Notes under the pieces: model-generated
Seen by the model: only the letters and a program-made list of their open reading frames with translations
Told to the model about the DNA's origin: nothing
Databases searched by the model: none
Assembly (NCBI RefSeq): GCF_019754295.1
Contig: NZ_VIRV01000001.1
Location: 1-64,000, forward strand
Direction: 5' to 3'
DNA from: Sellimonas caecigallum
Lineage (GTDB): Bacteria; Bacillota; Clostridia; Lachnospirales; Lachnospiraceae
Length of the DNA: 64,000 nt
Program-made: the position numbers and the translations under genes
Shown here: piece by piece, positions 35,964-45,666 of the stretch
How positions within the stretch are numbered: the first letter of the stretch is position 1
Layout of the letters: every line of letters starts with the position of its first letter

Positions 35964-36675
35964 AAGCATACTCCCATATATAAAACGGCAAGCCGCTTTT
36001 TCTCATCTTTTCTTTCATCTTAGGAAATTTTCTCATAAAAGTTATTCCCTCTCCCGGACGCATCCCACTCAGCACTGCCCGTTTCCTTTTGGTCTGCCCT
36101 TTCAGGATGCCTTCAGGATGCAAATATAATTTCGCAAGATCCTCTGCCGTAATTTTTTCATCCGGATCTTTCAGAAACCATGCAGCACATTCTTCCGGGC
36201 GGTGCGCTGCTTCAAGAAAGGTACGCCCTATGGCACGTCCATTCAAAATCCCGATCTGTACATCGATCCAGCTTGGAACTGCCGGCTCGTATTCCCTCGG
36301 TACTTTGATCCATTTCCCTGCAGATCCGTCTGCCTCCACGCAGAGACGGATCCCCTGTTTTCTCATATAACCGAACACTTCTTCCGGCGCTTCAGAAATT
36401 TTTCCATTTTGAAGATCCACCCCCAATGTCCAGAGTCTTGGCTTTGGACTCTTTCTCTCCTTGAGAATCATATGGACAATCTTATCCAGATCTGTTTCTT
36501 CATTCCATGGAATAAAATCCCTGTTTGGTTTTCTCATTTTTGTCGTTGTGACAGCCAGCGCCGGAATCCCTTCTTTCAGGAACTCTTCCACACATGTGTA
36601 AACTGCTGTCGTCTTTCCTCCTGCCCCGGTAAACGCGATACTTTGCGCATCCAGGATATTTAGTTCCCGCAGCAT
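35953..36675 (-). CDS. yqeC: Selenium-dependent hydroxylase accessory protein YqeC
   Basis: 240 residues from ATG 36675, with GGGAGGA upstream; a longer start at 36705 is possible. The N-terminal nucleotide-binding loop SIAFTGAGGKTTAVY and the VEADGSAGKWIKVP segment match the YqeC family. This family co-occurs with selenium-dependent molybdenum hydroxylases and is thought to help make their selenium-containing cofactor. Its ends overlap both operon neighbours. Confidence 0.88.
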   Translation of the reverse strand: MLRELNILDAQSIAFTGAGGKTTAVYTCVEEFLKEGIPALAVTTTKMRKPNRDFIPWNEETDLDKIVHMILKERKSPKPRLWTLGVDLQNGKISEAPEEVFGYMRKQGIRLCVEADGSAGKWIKVPREYEPAVPSWIDVQIGILNGRAIGRTFLEAAHRPEECAAWFLKDPDEKITAEDLAKLYLHPEGILKGQTKRKRAVLSGMRPGEGITFMRKFPKMKEKMRKSGLPFYIWEYAYAE

Positions 36676-38021
36676 CGTTCCTCCCAGTTTGTAATAGCTT
36701 TCCAAATAGCTTTTCCAAGCTTTTCAGCTTTATCCGATATCCTAAAACAGCGTTCCCTATCGTCCATACGGGGTTCTATATCCATAATCTTGAGTCCCTT
36801 GACAACCGGATAGTTTTCGTGGATCGCACCCCTCAGATATCCGGAAATCGGTGCCGTGATCTCTGTATTTCCAACCTTGGCAATCACTTCCCCTTTATGA
36901 ACAGGATCCCCTACCCGATAAAAATACCGGATCGTTCCGGATGCAGGCGCATGTATAACCCTTTCCTTTCCGTATCCCTCGATAAGCCCCGGAACGCCGG
37001 TATTGGCAAGAGCCCGCCCTTCTTCATAGACATGGGCAAGCGTATCTCCCCGCATCGTTTCTACCACAAGATCCACATCATTTCCTGCTGTAAATCCTGG
37101 TCCAAGGCCGATAGTAAGCGGCGCCATATCTCGTTTTGTCCCAATATTTTTCTTTGCCAAAATGGCATCGATCACTACCATTGGACGAACCCATTCAAGA
37201 CAAGTGCATTCTGGATCAATCAGCACCGGAATTTCCTTGTCTGACCAGATTTTTTTTACTTCTTCCTCTGCCGCAGCAAGCCGTCCTGTGACACCCTGTA
37301 CCGTACACACTCCCTCGTATATCGCCTGGCAGAACGCCACCTGTCTTCGGATACAGGCCGGCCTTTCCACATCCAGCATCAAGATCCTGTATCCCGCCTG
37401 ATAGAGTACATAGCCAACACCACTTGCCAGGTCTCCTGCACCGCGAATCACAATCGTCCTTTCCTCGTCCATATCCCAGATTTCCTCCTTTTCTGCCGGA
37501 TAGAAGTAGACATCCTCCATATGGCTGCGAAGCACCTTCTTTCCTCCTGTATCCCCTGTTAGAGACAATAATTCCGGAACATATTTTCCCCCGAACACAC
37601 AGGGATTTTTCGGGCCCTTGAAAAACAGACAGCCGATTCCCTTTTTACTTTCAAGGAATCCTTCTACCATGTTTTCTACAGTCCTTCTTTTCAAAAACGG
37701 CTGATCTGCCGTACAAAAACACACGGCATCCTGCGGTTTCCATTCCGGAAGTCCGCACAGTGTATGAAGTGCCAGAAAAACAGAATAAGAAATTCCCTTT
37801 TCCGGATTTTCATTGACAACCCTTATCCCGGTATAGTCTGCTTTCTCTGTATTTTCCCCACAAACAAGTATCTGATACCCCATCCATTCTTTTTTCATCT
37901 GCTCCATTTTAAAAAGCAGGCTGGGAAGGAGTTTCCTCCCGCCCACCTGCTCAGACAGCTTGTCTTTCTTACCATAGCGCAGGCTTCTGCCCGCCGCCAG
38001 AATGATCAAATGTACTTTCAT
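36660..38021 (-). CDS. MocA-like nucleotidyltransferase fused to YqeB-type protein
   Basis: 453 residues. Residues 1-180 are a MobA/MocA-type nucleotidyltransferase (HLIILAAGRSLRYGKKDKL, CFCTADQPFL), which would attach CMP to the molybdopterin cofactor. Residues 185-453 match the EF2563/YqeB family (RTIVIRGAGDLASGVGYVLY, APLTIGLGPGFTAGNDVD), a marker of selenium-dependent molybdenum hydroxylases. The two are often separate genes; here they are one chain. The start overlaps the large-subunit stop by four bases (ATGA). Confidence 0.9.
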   Translation of the reverse strand: MKVHLIILAAGRSLRYGKKDKLSEQVGGRKLLPSLLFKMEQMKKEWMGYQILVCGENTEKADYTGIRVVNENPEKGISYSVFLALHTLCGLPEWKPQDAVCFCTADQPFLKRRTVENMVEGFLESKKGIGCLFFKGPKNPCVFGGKYVPELLSLTGDTGGKKVLRSHMEDVYFYPAEKEEIWDMDEERTIVIRGAGDLASGVGYVLYQAGYRILMLDVERPACIRRQVAFCQAIYEGVCTVQGVTGRLAAAEEEVKKIWSDKEIPVLIDPECTCLEWVRPMVVIDAILAKKNIGTKRDMAPLTIGLGPGFTAGNDVDLVVETMRGDTLAHVYEEGRALANTGVPGLIEGYGKERVIHAPASGTIRYFYRVGDPVHKGEVIAKVGNTEITAPISGYLRGAIHENYPVVKGLKIMDIEPRMDDRERCFRISDKAEKLGKAIWKAITNWEERCCGN

Positions 38022-40297
38022 GACTGTTTCTTCATTTCCCTGTAAACTTTTTCCGCCGTAATAGGAAGCTCCCGGATACGGACGCCTACAGCATTTTCTA
38101 CTGCCGCTGCGATAGCCGGAGACGGAGTATTGATCACGATCTCTCCTATGGACTTGGCTCCAAACGGTCCAGTCGGCTCGTAGCTGCTTTCGAATTCCAC
38201 CCGGATGTCTCCGGTATCCATTCTTGTCGGTATTTTGTACTGCATAAAGGAATTGCTGAAATTTTTTCCTTTTTCATTATATACAACATCTTCGTAAAGC
38301 GCCATGCCGATTCCTTGCACAAGACCGCCTTCTGTCTGTACTCTTGCGAGACTTGGGTTGACAACCGTTCCGCAGTCTACAACTGCCACGTAATCGATCG
38401 GCGTCACTGCGCCTGTTTCTTTGTCGACTTCCACTTCGGCCATCCCAACCATAAACGGCGGAGGAGAAATCGGAGAAAAATGTGCTTCAGATGCAAAAAG
38501 CGCCTCTTCATTCCTGCACATAACCTGGTTTCCGATATCTTTCAGAGAAATCTCGCTTCCATCTTCCGGACACCAGACTTTCTTTCCATCAAACTCTACT
38601 TCGTCAACATTGTGTCCCAGATACTCTGCGCCTTTCATCCGAATTTTCTCTTTGAGCTTTTCGCATGTCTTTATAACTGCCATTCCCGTCACATACGTCG
38701 TGCTGGAAGCGTAAGATCCTGTATCATATGGGGAGCTATCCGTGTCAACACCGGACACAATGATATCTTCCATCTCACATTCCATGCAGTCTGCTGCCAT
38801 CTGTGCAAGAATGGTGTCACATCCGGTTCCCATGTCGGATGCCCCTATCATCAAACTGTAAAATCCATCATCATTAACTTTCATAGCCACAGAAGCGGTA
38901 TCCACGTTGGAAATACCAGACCCCTGCATTGCCATAGCTACGCCGACTCCTCTGACTTTCCCGTTCCCCATATCTCTGGACGGATATTTTTCATCCCATC
39001 CAAATAACTGTTTCGCATGTTCCATACAGCGGTCAAGCGCACAGCTGTTGGCTGTCTCGCCGTAATAGGCCGGCATTACCTGCCCTTCTTTGACCATATT
39101 TTTTTCCCGCAGCGCCACCGGATCCATATGCATCTTTAAAGCCAGTTCATTGACTGCTGATTCCACCGCAAAAATCCCCTGAGTGGCACCATAACCACGG
39201 TAAGCTCCTGCGGACATCACGTTCGTGTAAACAACGTCGTAGACAAAACGGAAAGCATCTGTCTTTCCGTAGAGCGGAATGGACTTGTGCCCGGAAAGCC
39301 CTACGGTTGTCGGTCCATGTTCTCCGAAAGCGCCAGTATTTGACAGTGTATATACATCGATAGCCCGGATAATGCCGTCTTTGTCCGCGCCGACTCGGAC
39401 TTTGATCTCCATCTCATGCCGAGGAGAGGATGCTGTCTGGGATTCTTCCCTTGTGAAAATGATCTTTGCAGGACGTCCTGTCTTAAGCGTCACGAGGGCA
39501 GGATACACTTCCGACACACTTGACTGTTTCGCTCCGAATCCTCCGCCGATCCTTGGTTTGACTACCCGAATCTTAGATTTCGGTATACCAAGAGCGTTGG
39601 AGAGGATCCTTCTGACATGGAACGTAACCTGAGTCGAAGATACGACGTTCAACCGTCCATAAACATCCATGTATGTATATGTACGGAATGTTTCCATCAT
39701 AGCCTGCTGGTTGGCTTTCGTGTGATACGTCTCCTCCACCACATAGTCGCATTCTGCCAGCACGGCATCTACATCTCCGTCCTCTTCCTTCCCGCTGGCG
39801 CACAGATTCCTCTTGTTATCTGCGCCCACTGGACAGAGGCTTCTCCAATTGTCCTCCGGATGGACAAGGATCTCATTGTCTTTTGCCTTTCTGAAATCCA
39901 GAAGCGGTGTCAGCACTTCGTAATCCACTTTGATCATTCTGAGTGCTTTTTCCGCTGCTTCCTTTGTCTCAGCAGCCACAATGGCAGCCGCGTCTCCGAC
40001 AAAGCGCACCCTCCGATCAAGAATCAACCTGTCATATGGACTTGGCTCCGGATATGTTTGCCCTGCCATCGTAAAGCGCTGATCTGGACAATCTTCGTAT
40101 GTCAGTATACAAACAACGCCCGGCACCTTCATCGCCCTGGATGTATCGATACTTTTGATCATCGCATGTGCGTGCGGACTTCTCAGTATTTTTACGATAA
40201 GACAGTCCTTTGGTGCAATATCATCCGTATACACCGCTTTCCCTGTTACCAATGCCTGTGAATCTACTTTCGGTATTGCCTGGCTTACTTTTTTCAT
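38018..40297 (-). CDS. Molybdenum hydroxylase large (molybdopterin-binding) subunit, xanthine dehydrogenase family
   Basis: 759 residues. It binds the molybdenum cofactor and hydroxylates a heterocycle or aldehyde. VTGKAVYTDDI opens the protein; KPRIGGGFGAKQ, the Gly-rich RGYGATQGIFAVE and the C-terminal GPFGAKSIGEIV, which carries the catalytic Glu, are family signatures. With the Fe-S and FAD subunits upstream it forms a three-subunit enzyme. Accompanying YqeB and YqeC point to a selenium-dependent cofactor. Purine, nicotinate or similar could be the substrate. Confidence 0.92.
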   Translation of the reverse strand: MKKVSQAIPKVDSQALVTGKAVYTDDIAPKDCLIVKILRSPHAHAMIKSIDTSRAMKVPGVVCILTYEDCPDQRFTMAGQTYPEPSPYDRLILDRRVRFVGDAAAIVAAETKEAAEKALRMIKVDYEVLTPLLDFRKAKDNEILVHPEDNWRSLCPVGADNKRNLCASGKEEDGDVDAVLAECDYVVEETYHTKANQQAMMETFRTYTYMDVYGRLNVVSSTQVTFHVRRILSNALGIPKSKIRVVKPRIGGGFGAKQSSVSEVYPALVTLKTGRPAKIIFTREESQTASSPRHEMEIKVRVGADKDGIIRAIDVYTLSNTGAFGEHGPTTVGLSGHKSIPLYGKTDAFRFVYDVVYTNVMSAGAYRGYGATQGIFAVESAVNELALKMHMDPVALREKNMVKEGQVMPAYYGETANSCALDRCMEHAKQLFGWDEKYPSRDMGNGKVRGVGVAMAMQGSGISNVDTASVAMKVNDDGFYSLMIGASDMGTGCDTILAQMAADCMECEMEDIIVSGVDTDSSPYDTGSYASSTTYVTGMAVIKTCEKLKEKIRMKGAEYLGHNVDEVEFDGKKVWCPEDGSEISLKDIGNQVMCRNEEALFASEAHFSPISPPPFMVGMAEVEVDKETGAVTPIDYVAVVDCGTVVNPSLARVQTEGGLVQGIGMALYEDVVYNEKGKNFSNSFMQYKIPTRMDTGDIRVEFESSYEPTGPFGAKSIGEIVINTPSPAIAAAVENAVGVRIRELPITAEKVYREMKKQS

Positions 40298-40301
40298 GCC
40301 C

Positions 40302-40769
40302 TTATCCTCTACTTTCTCTCAGATACTTTTCAACTGCACGCATTTGTCCAACATATCCGGTACATCTGCACAGATTTCCGGCCAGATACTCCCGAATCTC
40401 TTCCTTTTCAGGGATCCGTCCATCGCGGCAGAGTTCCTTTTCCATGGCAAGGACGTTCATAATAAATCCCGGGGAACAAAATCCACACTGTTCTGCCCCT
40501 TCTTTTGCCAGAAATGCTCCAAACCTCGCCGCCTCTTCCTGAAGTCCTTCCATCGTTGTGACCGCATGGTTTTCCATACGTGCCGCAGGAACGGAACAGG
40601 AAAGCATTGGTTTTCCGTCTACCCACACTGTACAAAGCCCGCAGTTCGTCGTCTCGCATCCGCACTTCACGCTGTAGCATCCAAGTCTTCTGAGAACATC
40701 AAATAAAAGTTCCCCGGCCTCGATCTCTGCCGTAACCGGTTTTCCATTCAGCTCAAAACGTAATTCCAT
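40302..40769 (-). CDS. Molybdenum hydroxylase 2Fe-2S subunit
   Basis: 155 residues. The ferredoxin-like first cluster is CGCETTNCGLC with a further Cys at SCSV; the second, helical cluster is CGFCSPGF and CRCTGY. It passes electrons from the molybdenum site to FAD. GAGAGGG precedes the ATG, and it begins directly after the FAD subunit stop codon, four bases before the large subunit. Confidence 0.95.
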   Translation of the reverse strand: MELRFELNGKPVTAEIEAGELLFDVLRRLGCYSVKCGCETTNCGLCTVWVDGKPMLSCSVPAARMENHAVTTMEGLQEEAARFGAFLAKEGAEQCGFCSPGFIMNVLAMEKELCRDGRIPEKEEIREYLAGNLCRCTGYVGQMRAVEKYLRESRG

Positions 40770-41525
40770 CTATGCATCCCTCTCTTTCAAAGCATTTATG
40801 GCGCGTCTGATCAGCACTTCTGCCAGATGCTCCCTGTACTCGCTGCTTCCTCTCATGTTGCTGCCATAAGAAAAGCGTCGATATGCATCTTTCATCTCTT
40901 CTTCCGTTCCTTCGATGCAGGAAGCCCTCATTGGTCTGGCGCCTATGGAAACCCGGTATACCCTGTCTTTTTCTGACACTGCACATGCAAGAATCGGGAA
41001 ATCTGTGCTGCTCATTCTCTCAGAAAAATAAACTGCACGTCTTTTATCCTTACGGACAATGATCTCTTCCAGGATGTCGCGATCCCGTTCCATTTCGACA
41101 AATTCCGCCAGAGGAACAATTCCCCTTTTATATAATTTTACACTTGTGTCCAGGGCAAGAAGCGCTGTAAGGATGTCTGAAAAACCGAATCTGCCAAAGA
41201 CACTTCCTCCGACCGTAGCTCCATTTCGGAACTGTACTCCCACAATATGTCTTGTACATTCTTCAAATACCCCTGCAAAAGCAGAATTCAGCCCTTCATG
41301 CTGTTCCAACTGACGCAGAGTACACATACAGCCAATCCGGAATTGCTCCTCTTCTTCCACGATCTTGTCCATGCCAAGCCCGGACAGGTCGATCAATGTA
41401 CCGACATTTCCTTTGCTCATCCGAACCCACATCATTCCGCCGATCACACGGTTTGCACGCTTTTGATTCAGCTCATACGCTTCTTCCACCGTGGCCGGTT
41501 TCACATAGTTCCTTACTGTTATCAA
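40770..41525 (-). CDS. Molybdenum hydroxylase FAD-binding subunit
   Basis: 251 residues if started at TTG 41525, which has AGGAGG nine bases upstream; the longer frame from 41546 would place that site inside the gene. VRNYVKPATVEEAYEL opens it, and the FAD loop reads RNGATVGGSVFGRFGFSD. It hands electrons to NAD+ or another acceptor. First gene of the six-gene operon down to 34935. Confidence 0.9.
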   Translation of the reverse strand: MITVRNYVKPATVEEAYELNQKRANRVIGGMMWVRMSKGNVGTLIDLSGLGMDKIVEEEEQFRIGCMCTLRQLEQHEGLNSAFAGVFEECTRHIVGVQFRNGATVGGSVFGRFGFSDILTALLALDTSVKLYKRGIVPLAEFVEMERDRDILEEIIVRKDKRRAVYFSERMSSTDFPILACAVSEKDRVYRVSIGARPMRASCIEGTEEEMKDAYRRFSYGSNMRGSSEYREHLAEVLIRRAINALKERDA

Positions 41526-41573
41526 AATGCTTCTCCTCCTGTACATAAGAAATTACCCATAGTTCATTTTATT

Positions 41574-42491
41574 TTAACATAGATTTTGCATAATATCTAT
41601 ATCAAAAACTTCTTTTTTCTCTCTCTGAAAATAATATACTCTATCCGACAACCATTCTTCCTTTGCTACATCTGTCCGATTGATGCTGTATACTGCCTCT
41701 TTCAGAGCACCGGCAGAAGGGCTTTTGCTCTCCGGCACAAGAATCATCTCATGCACACTGCTTGGCAAAATATAAAAACTTTCTTTCCAGATATCGGAAA
41801 TCTTCTCAAGAACACCCGGATAGATCACTACAGATGCCCCATAATTTCTCTGTATATTTGTCAATACAAACAAATTTCCCCGGAAACGCTCATCCTTTTT
41901 TACTTCCTGAGGTGTCAGAAATTCTTTCAGCATCTCGTGGATATCTTTGATTTCCGGCGGTAGAAGCCTTGGCGTGTTGACCTTTGCATACTGCCATATA
42001 TCCTCTTCCTGGATTCCCCATTTTTTCAGATGTTCCCGTGTAATAAGCATGGAGATGGCATGATACTTGCGCGCGTCAAACAGCACATAGAAAATCACTG
42101 CAAGATCCTGAAAGGAATAACTTGGTACTTCCCTCAAAAGATCCGTGTTCCGCTCTCTGTTTACAAGGCGAAAAACTATTCGGTTCTTCATTTCCCTGAA
42201 GTCCGAAAGCTTCTCCGCCTCCATGACCGGATCCGGCACCTTCTTGACATGATCATAAAATATCTCCAACTCCTCGATGATTTCTTCGATCTCTTCTCCT
42301 TCATTGTACCTTCGGAAATAATCTTCCATATAAATAACTGGCGAGATATTTCCATTATAACTTTGAAATAAAAATCCTCTCCTCATTTCCCCATTATTTT
42401 TGACTGCGTGAAAATCCTGTACATCAACTTTTCCATACAGTTTCTTTTTTATACTCTCTTTTACTTCCGCTAAAAATGACTGATATTCCAT
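41574..42491 (-). CDS. DUF5688 family protein
   Basis: 305 residues from ATG 42491, with AAGGAG upstream. It matches the DUF5688 family of Lachnospiraceae through the opening EYQSFLAEVKESIKKKL, the SYNGNISPVIYMEDYFRRY block and TNIQRNYGASVVIYPGVL. No enzyme motif, membrane helix or signal peptide is visible. The function is unknown. The gene stands just upstream of the molybdenum hydroxylase operon, 48 bases from its first start codon, so read-through is possible. Confidence 0.75.
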   Translation of the reverse strand: MEYQSFLAEVKESIKKKLYGKVDVQDFHAVKNNGEMRRGFLFQSYNGNISPVIYMEDYFRRYNEGEEIEEIIEELEIFYDHVKKVPDPVMEAEKLSDFREMKNRIVFRLVNRERNTDLLREVPSYSFQDLAVIFYVLFDARKYHAISMLITREHLKKWGIQEEDIWQYAKVNTPRLLPPEIKDIHEMLKEFLTPQEVKKDERFRGNLFVLTNIQRNYGASVVIYPGVLEKISDIWKESFYILPSSVHEMILVPESKSPSAGALKEAVYSINRTDVAKEEWLSDRVYYFQREKKEVFDIDIMQNLC

Positions 42492-42635
42492 CAAAGGCTC
42501 CTTCCGGCCTGTCGGAATGGGATGCGGTATTTCTCCGCAGAGAACTTTTCAGATTTGAATTTGATTTGGTATGGATTTATTATACTGCTTCTCTTTCCAT
42601 TTTTCAAGGACAAAGTGAGTAAGCTCCATGCATAG

Positions 42636-42661
42636 AAAAAGCCCCGAAAAACGGGGCTTTT
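42636..42661 (-). terminator. Terminator of efp
   Basis: AAAAGCCCCG/CGGGGCTTTT around an AAAAA loop, immediately after the efp stop codon region. T runs on both strands. Confidence 0.9.
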
Positions 42662-42669
42662 GACTTTTC

Positions 42670-43227
42670 TTATACTCTTGATAAATATTCTCCAGTACGT
42701 GTATCGATCTTCAGTACGTCTCCTTCGTTTACAAACAGCGGAACCATAACTGTAGCACCTGTCTCAACTGTAGCCGGCTTGGTAGCTCCTGTAGCTGTAT
42801 CTCCTTTTACGCCTGGCTCTGTTTCTGTTACCGCAAGTTCTGCAAATAACGGTGGTTCTACTGCGAACACTTCTCCCTGGTAAGAACAGATCTTTACCTC
42901 TTCGTTTTCTTTTACAAATTTCAGTGCATCGCCGATCGTCTCTTCATTCAGCGCGATCTGATCGAATGTCTCTCCATCCATAAAGTGGTACAGATCTCCA
43001 TCTGAATACAGATACTGCATGGACTTTCTCTCTATATGAGCTTTCGGGAATTTTTCTGTCGGACGAAATGTCTTTTCAACAACTCCTCCATTCATAACGT
43101 TTTTCAGTTTTGTTCTCACAAACGCTGCACCTTTACCTGGTTTCACATGCTGGAACTCCAAAATCTGGTATACTGTTCCTTCGATTTCAACGGTTAAACC
43201 GTTTCTAAATTCGCCTGCTGAAATCAT
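42670..43227 (-). CDS. efp: Elongation factor P
   Basis: 185 residues. Three beta-barrel domains; the ribosome P-site loop reads [20 protein letters not shown] relieves stalling at polyproline stretches. TAAGGAGG precedes the ATG. The gene has its own terminator. The 150 bases upstream to 43379 show no other gene. Confidence 0.97.
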   Translation of the reverse strand: MISAGEFRNGLTVEIEGTVYQILEFQHVKPGKGAAFVRTKLKNVMNGGVVEKTFRPTEKFPKAHIERKSMQYLYSDGDLYHFMDGETFDQIALNEETIGDALKFVKENEEVKICSYQGEVFAVEPPLFAELAVTETEPGVKGDTATGATKPATVETGATVMVPLFVNEGDVLKIDTRTGEYLSRV

Positions 43228-43379
43228 GTTAAATCCTCCTTAAACGAATACAAAGTGCATTCTTTCTTATTTTCTTAATCTTTTCATTAGTTATTATTTT
43301 ATATGATTCCTGTCAGTTTTTCAACTGTAAGTTACTATTTTCCTTCAGAATCTTCCAAATTTTCTCTCTTTGTGCACCT

Positions 43380-44135
43380 TTAGCCGGCAAAACGATGCAG
43401 CATTTGACGCAATATTCCAACCTCCAGCTGCCCAGGTGCAGAAGCTTGTCCAATACATCCAAACGTGACGGAAGAGCCATAAAACTCTCCGCAAACCCGG
43501 CTTATGACGCCCATATCTCCCATAGACATCGTAACGACCGGTGTCTCATCGTGAAAGATCTGCATCTCCCACGTGGCATCCAGAAGCTTTTTTACATCTT
43601 CTTTTTTCTTTGGCATTACCGCAATTTTTGCAATATCCGCCCCAAGATTCTGCATTTTTGTGAGCCGTTTCACGATTTCGTCCTTTTCCGGCGTCTTTTC
43701 AAAATCATGGTTTGACATAAGAAGTTTTGTACCATGTGTCAAACACTCTTTGCAAAGCAGATCCACGTGGTTTTCGCCTTTGAAAAGTTCAATATCCACG
43801 AGATCTGCCTGCCGTGTCCGAATAACATCCAGATTGAGTCGGATATAAGCATCCGTCTCAAGTTCTGCGCTGCCGCCTTCTTCTTTCGTCCGGAAGGTAA
43901 AAAGCAACGGAATGGATCCAAGGATTTTTCTCAGTTCTCTCAGCACTTCTTCCACCGCATTTGTTTCGGAAATGCCTTCAAAAAAGTCTGCCCTCCATTC
44001 TGCCAGATCTACCCTTTCTTCAGCCGCTCTTCTGGCCGATTCCAAGATGTCCTCTTTGTTTCCTCCCATAACCGGCACACAGATTTTCGGGATTCCTTCC
44101 CCAATCACTGTATTTCTAATCTCTACTGTCCTCAC
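43380..44135 (-). CDS. aroD: 3-dehydroquinate dehydratase, type I
   Basis: 251 residues starting at GTG 44135 with AAGGAG upstream. The Schiff-base Lys lies in GADIAKIAVMP and the catalytic His in LLMSNHDF; EWRADFFE and the late GCIGQASAPGQL are also diagnostic. It catalyses the third step of the shikimate pathway. It follows the YqeG gene by 15 bases, so it is the last gene of a short leftward operon. Confidence 0.95.
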   Translation of the reverse strand: MRTVEIRNTVIGEGIPKICVPVMGGNKEDILESARRAAEERVDLAEWRADFFEGISETNAVEEVLRELRKILGSIPLLFTFRTKEEGGSAELETDAYIRLNLDVIRTRQADLVDIELFKGENHVDLLCKECLTHGTKLLMSNHDFEKTPEKDEIVKRLTKMQNLGADIAKIAVMPKKKEDVKKLLDATWEMQIFHDETPVVTMSMGDMGVISRVCGEFYGSSVTFGCIGQASAPGQLEVGILRQMLHRFAG

Positions 44136-44150
44136 CGTCTGCTCCTTATC

Positions 44151-44651
44151 TTATTTTTTCTGCTCTTTTTTATAAAAGTGCAAAACAATTTTTTCCAGAT
44201 ACCGCTTCAGCACAATCTGGATCTCTTCTTTCGGATGTATGGGTCTGACAAGGATATTGCGGATTCCTGCCCTTTTCGCCCCCCACACGTCGGTAAAGAG
44301 CTGATCTCCGACAAAAAGTGTGGAGGACTTGTCCGTTCCCATGAGTTCCATGGCCTTTTCATAATTCTTGACCGATGGTTTGTGTGCATTGAAAATATAA
44401 TGCACCCCGATTTCTTTATTGAACATTTTTACGCGCGGCTCCTGATTATTAGAAAGCAGACAGCAGTCAAATCCCATGTCTTTTAATCTTTTAAACAATT
44501 TTTTTGCTCTCTCATCTGCAGGAGCACCGTGAGGAACCAATGTGTTGTCGATATCAAATATAATTCCTCTGTATCCCTCGCTGTACAGCGCTTCGAATGG
44601 AATGATGTAAGTAGATGCGATGTACTCATCCGGAAAAAATGTTTTTAACAT
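44151..44651 (-). CDS. YqeG-family HAD IIIA phosphatase
   Basis: 166 residues. The HAD motifs are IIFDIDNTLVPHG (motif I, nucleophile Asp), LLSNN (motif II), HKPS (Lys) and FVGDQLFTDVWGAKR (motif IV). Family members act on small phosphorylated metabolites, with phosphatidylglycerophosphate suggested for relatives. GGAGG precedes the ATG and the start overlaps the upstream kinase stop by seven bases. Confidence 0.9.
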   Translation of the reverse strand: MLKTFFPDEYIASTYIIPFEALYSEGYRGIIFDIDNTLVPHGAPADERAKKLFKRLKDMGFDCCLLSNNQEPRVKMFNKEIGVHYIFNAHKPSVKNYEKAMELMGTDKSSTLFVGDQLFTDVWGAKRAGIRNILVRPIHPKEEIQIVLKRYLEKIVLHFYKKEQKK

Positions 44652-45622
44652 ACTTTTTCCTCCGCTTTTTTCACAAGCGCTTCCACTTCCTCTTGCTCCG
44701 GCATAGAGCGGATCGCTCCCTTCCGCGTCGTAATGATGGACGCTGCTGCATTGGCAAAGGTCAGCATCCTTCCAAGATCTTCATCGGTAAGGTCATCCAT
44801 CCCGTGCTCTACGATAAAATTCAGCGCACTGCCGCAGAATGTGTCTCCTGCGCCTGTTGTTTCGACCGGTTTGCAGACAAATCCAGGCTTCTCTACCTTA
44901 CGGCCTTTGTAGTAAGCACGACTTCCGTCTTTTCCCATGGTAAGAAGGATCAGTGGTATGCGGTATGTCTCATAAAGCCAATGGATCCCCTCATCGTAGT
45001 CTTCTTTTCCGGATATAAATTGGATTTCGTTGTCTGAAATTTTCAAAATATCGCAATACCCGAATCCGTATTTCATCTGCTCTTTTGCATCATCCAGAGA
45101 TGTCCAAAGCGGCGGACGAAGATTCGGGTCAAATGAAATCAGCATCCCTGCTTCCTTCGCGATCCGCAGTGCTTTCTTTGTAGCTTTTCTCACTCCTTCA
45201 TCTGTCATGGAAAGAGTTCCGAAATGAAAGATCTTTCCTTTTTTCAGGAATTCCGGGTCAATCTCTTCCTCCGTAAGCATCATATCCGCTCCCGGATTTC
45301 GATAAAAGGAGAAATCTCGATCTCCGTTTTCAAATGTATGTACAAACGCCAATGTTGTATGCACATCTGCGTCCATATACAAGCAGTCCGTATTGATTCC
45401 TGCATCCTTCAGTGTATGTTTCAAAAGTTCTCCAAACTGATCTTTTCCTACTTTTCCGATAAATGCAGTCTTCTTTCCAAGTTTTCCAAGCATTGCCAAT
45501 ACGTTGCACGGCGCACCGCCCGGGCACGCCTCAAACAATCCGTTTCCTTGTCCGCTTTTTCCATTCATCGTGAAATCGATCAAAAGTTCGCCCATGGCAA
45601 TTACATCGTATTGTTTTTCCAT
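44645..45622 (-). CDS. PfkB-family carbohydrate kinase (fructokinase-like)
   Basis: 325 residues from ATG 45622; GGAGG lies within the longer frame start at 45637. Sugar-binding MGELLIDF and GGAPCNVLAMLGKLG, and the catalytic signature ETTGAGDTFCGSAL with its base Asp, place it in the ribokinase/PfkB family. The substrate is probably fructose or another ketose, which sequence alone cannot settle. It leads a YqeG-aroD operon. Confidence 0.92.
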   Translation of the reverse strand: MEKQYDVIAMGELLIDFTMNGKSGQGNGLFEACPGGAPCNVLAMLGKLGKKTAFIGKVGKDQFGELLKHTLKDAGINTDCLYMDADVHTTLAFVHTFENGDRDFSFYRNPGADMMLTEEEIDPEFLKKGKIFHFGTLSMTDEGVRKATKKALRIAKEAGMLISFDPNLRPPLWTSLDDAKEQMKYGFGYCDILKISDNEIQFISGKEDYDEGIHWLYETYRIPLILLTMGKDGSRAYYKGRKVEKPGFVCKPVETTGAGDTFCGSALNFIVEHGMDDLTDEDLGRMLTFANAAASIITTRKGAIRSMPEQEEVEALVKKAEEKVC

Positions 45623-45666
45623 TGATGATTCCTCCATCTTGTTTTCTACTTTTTATCATACAGATT

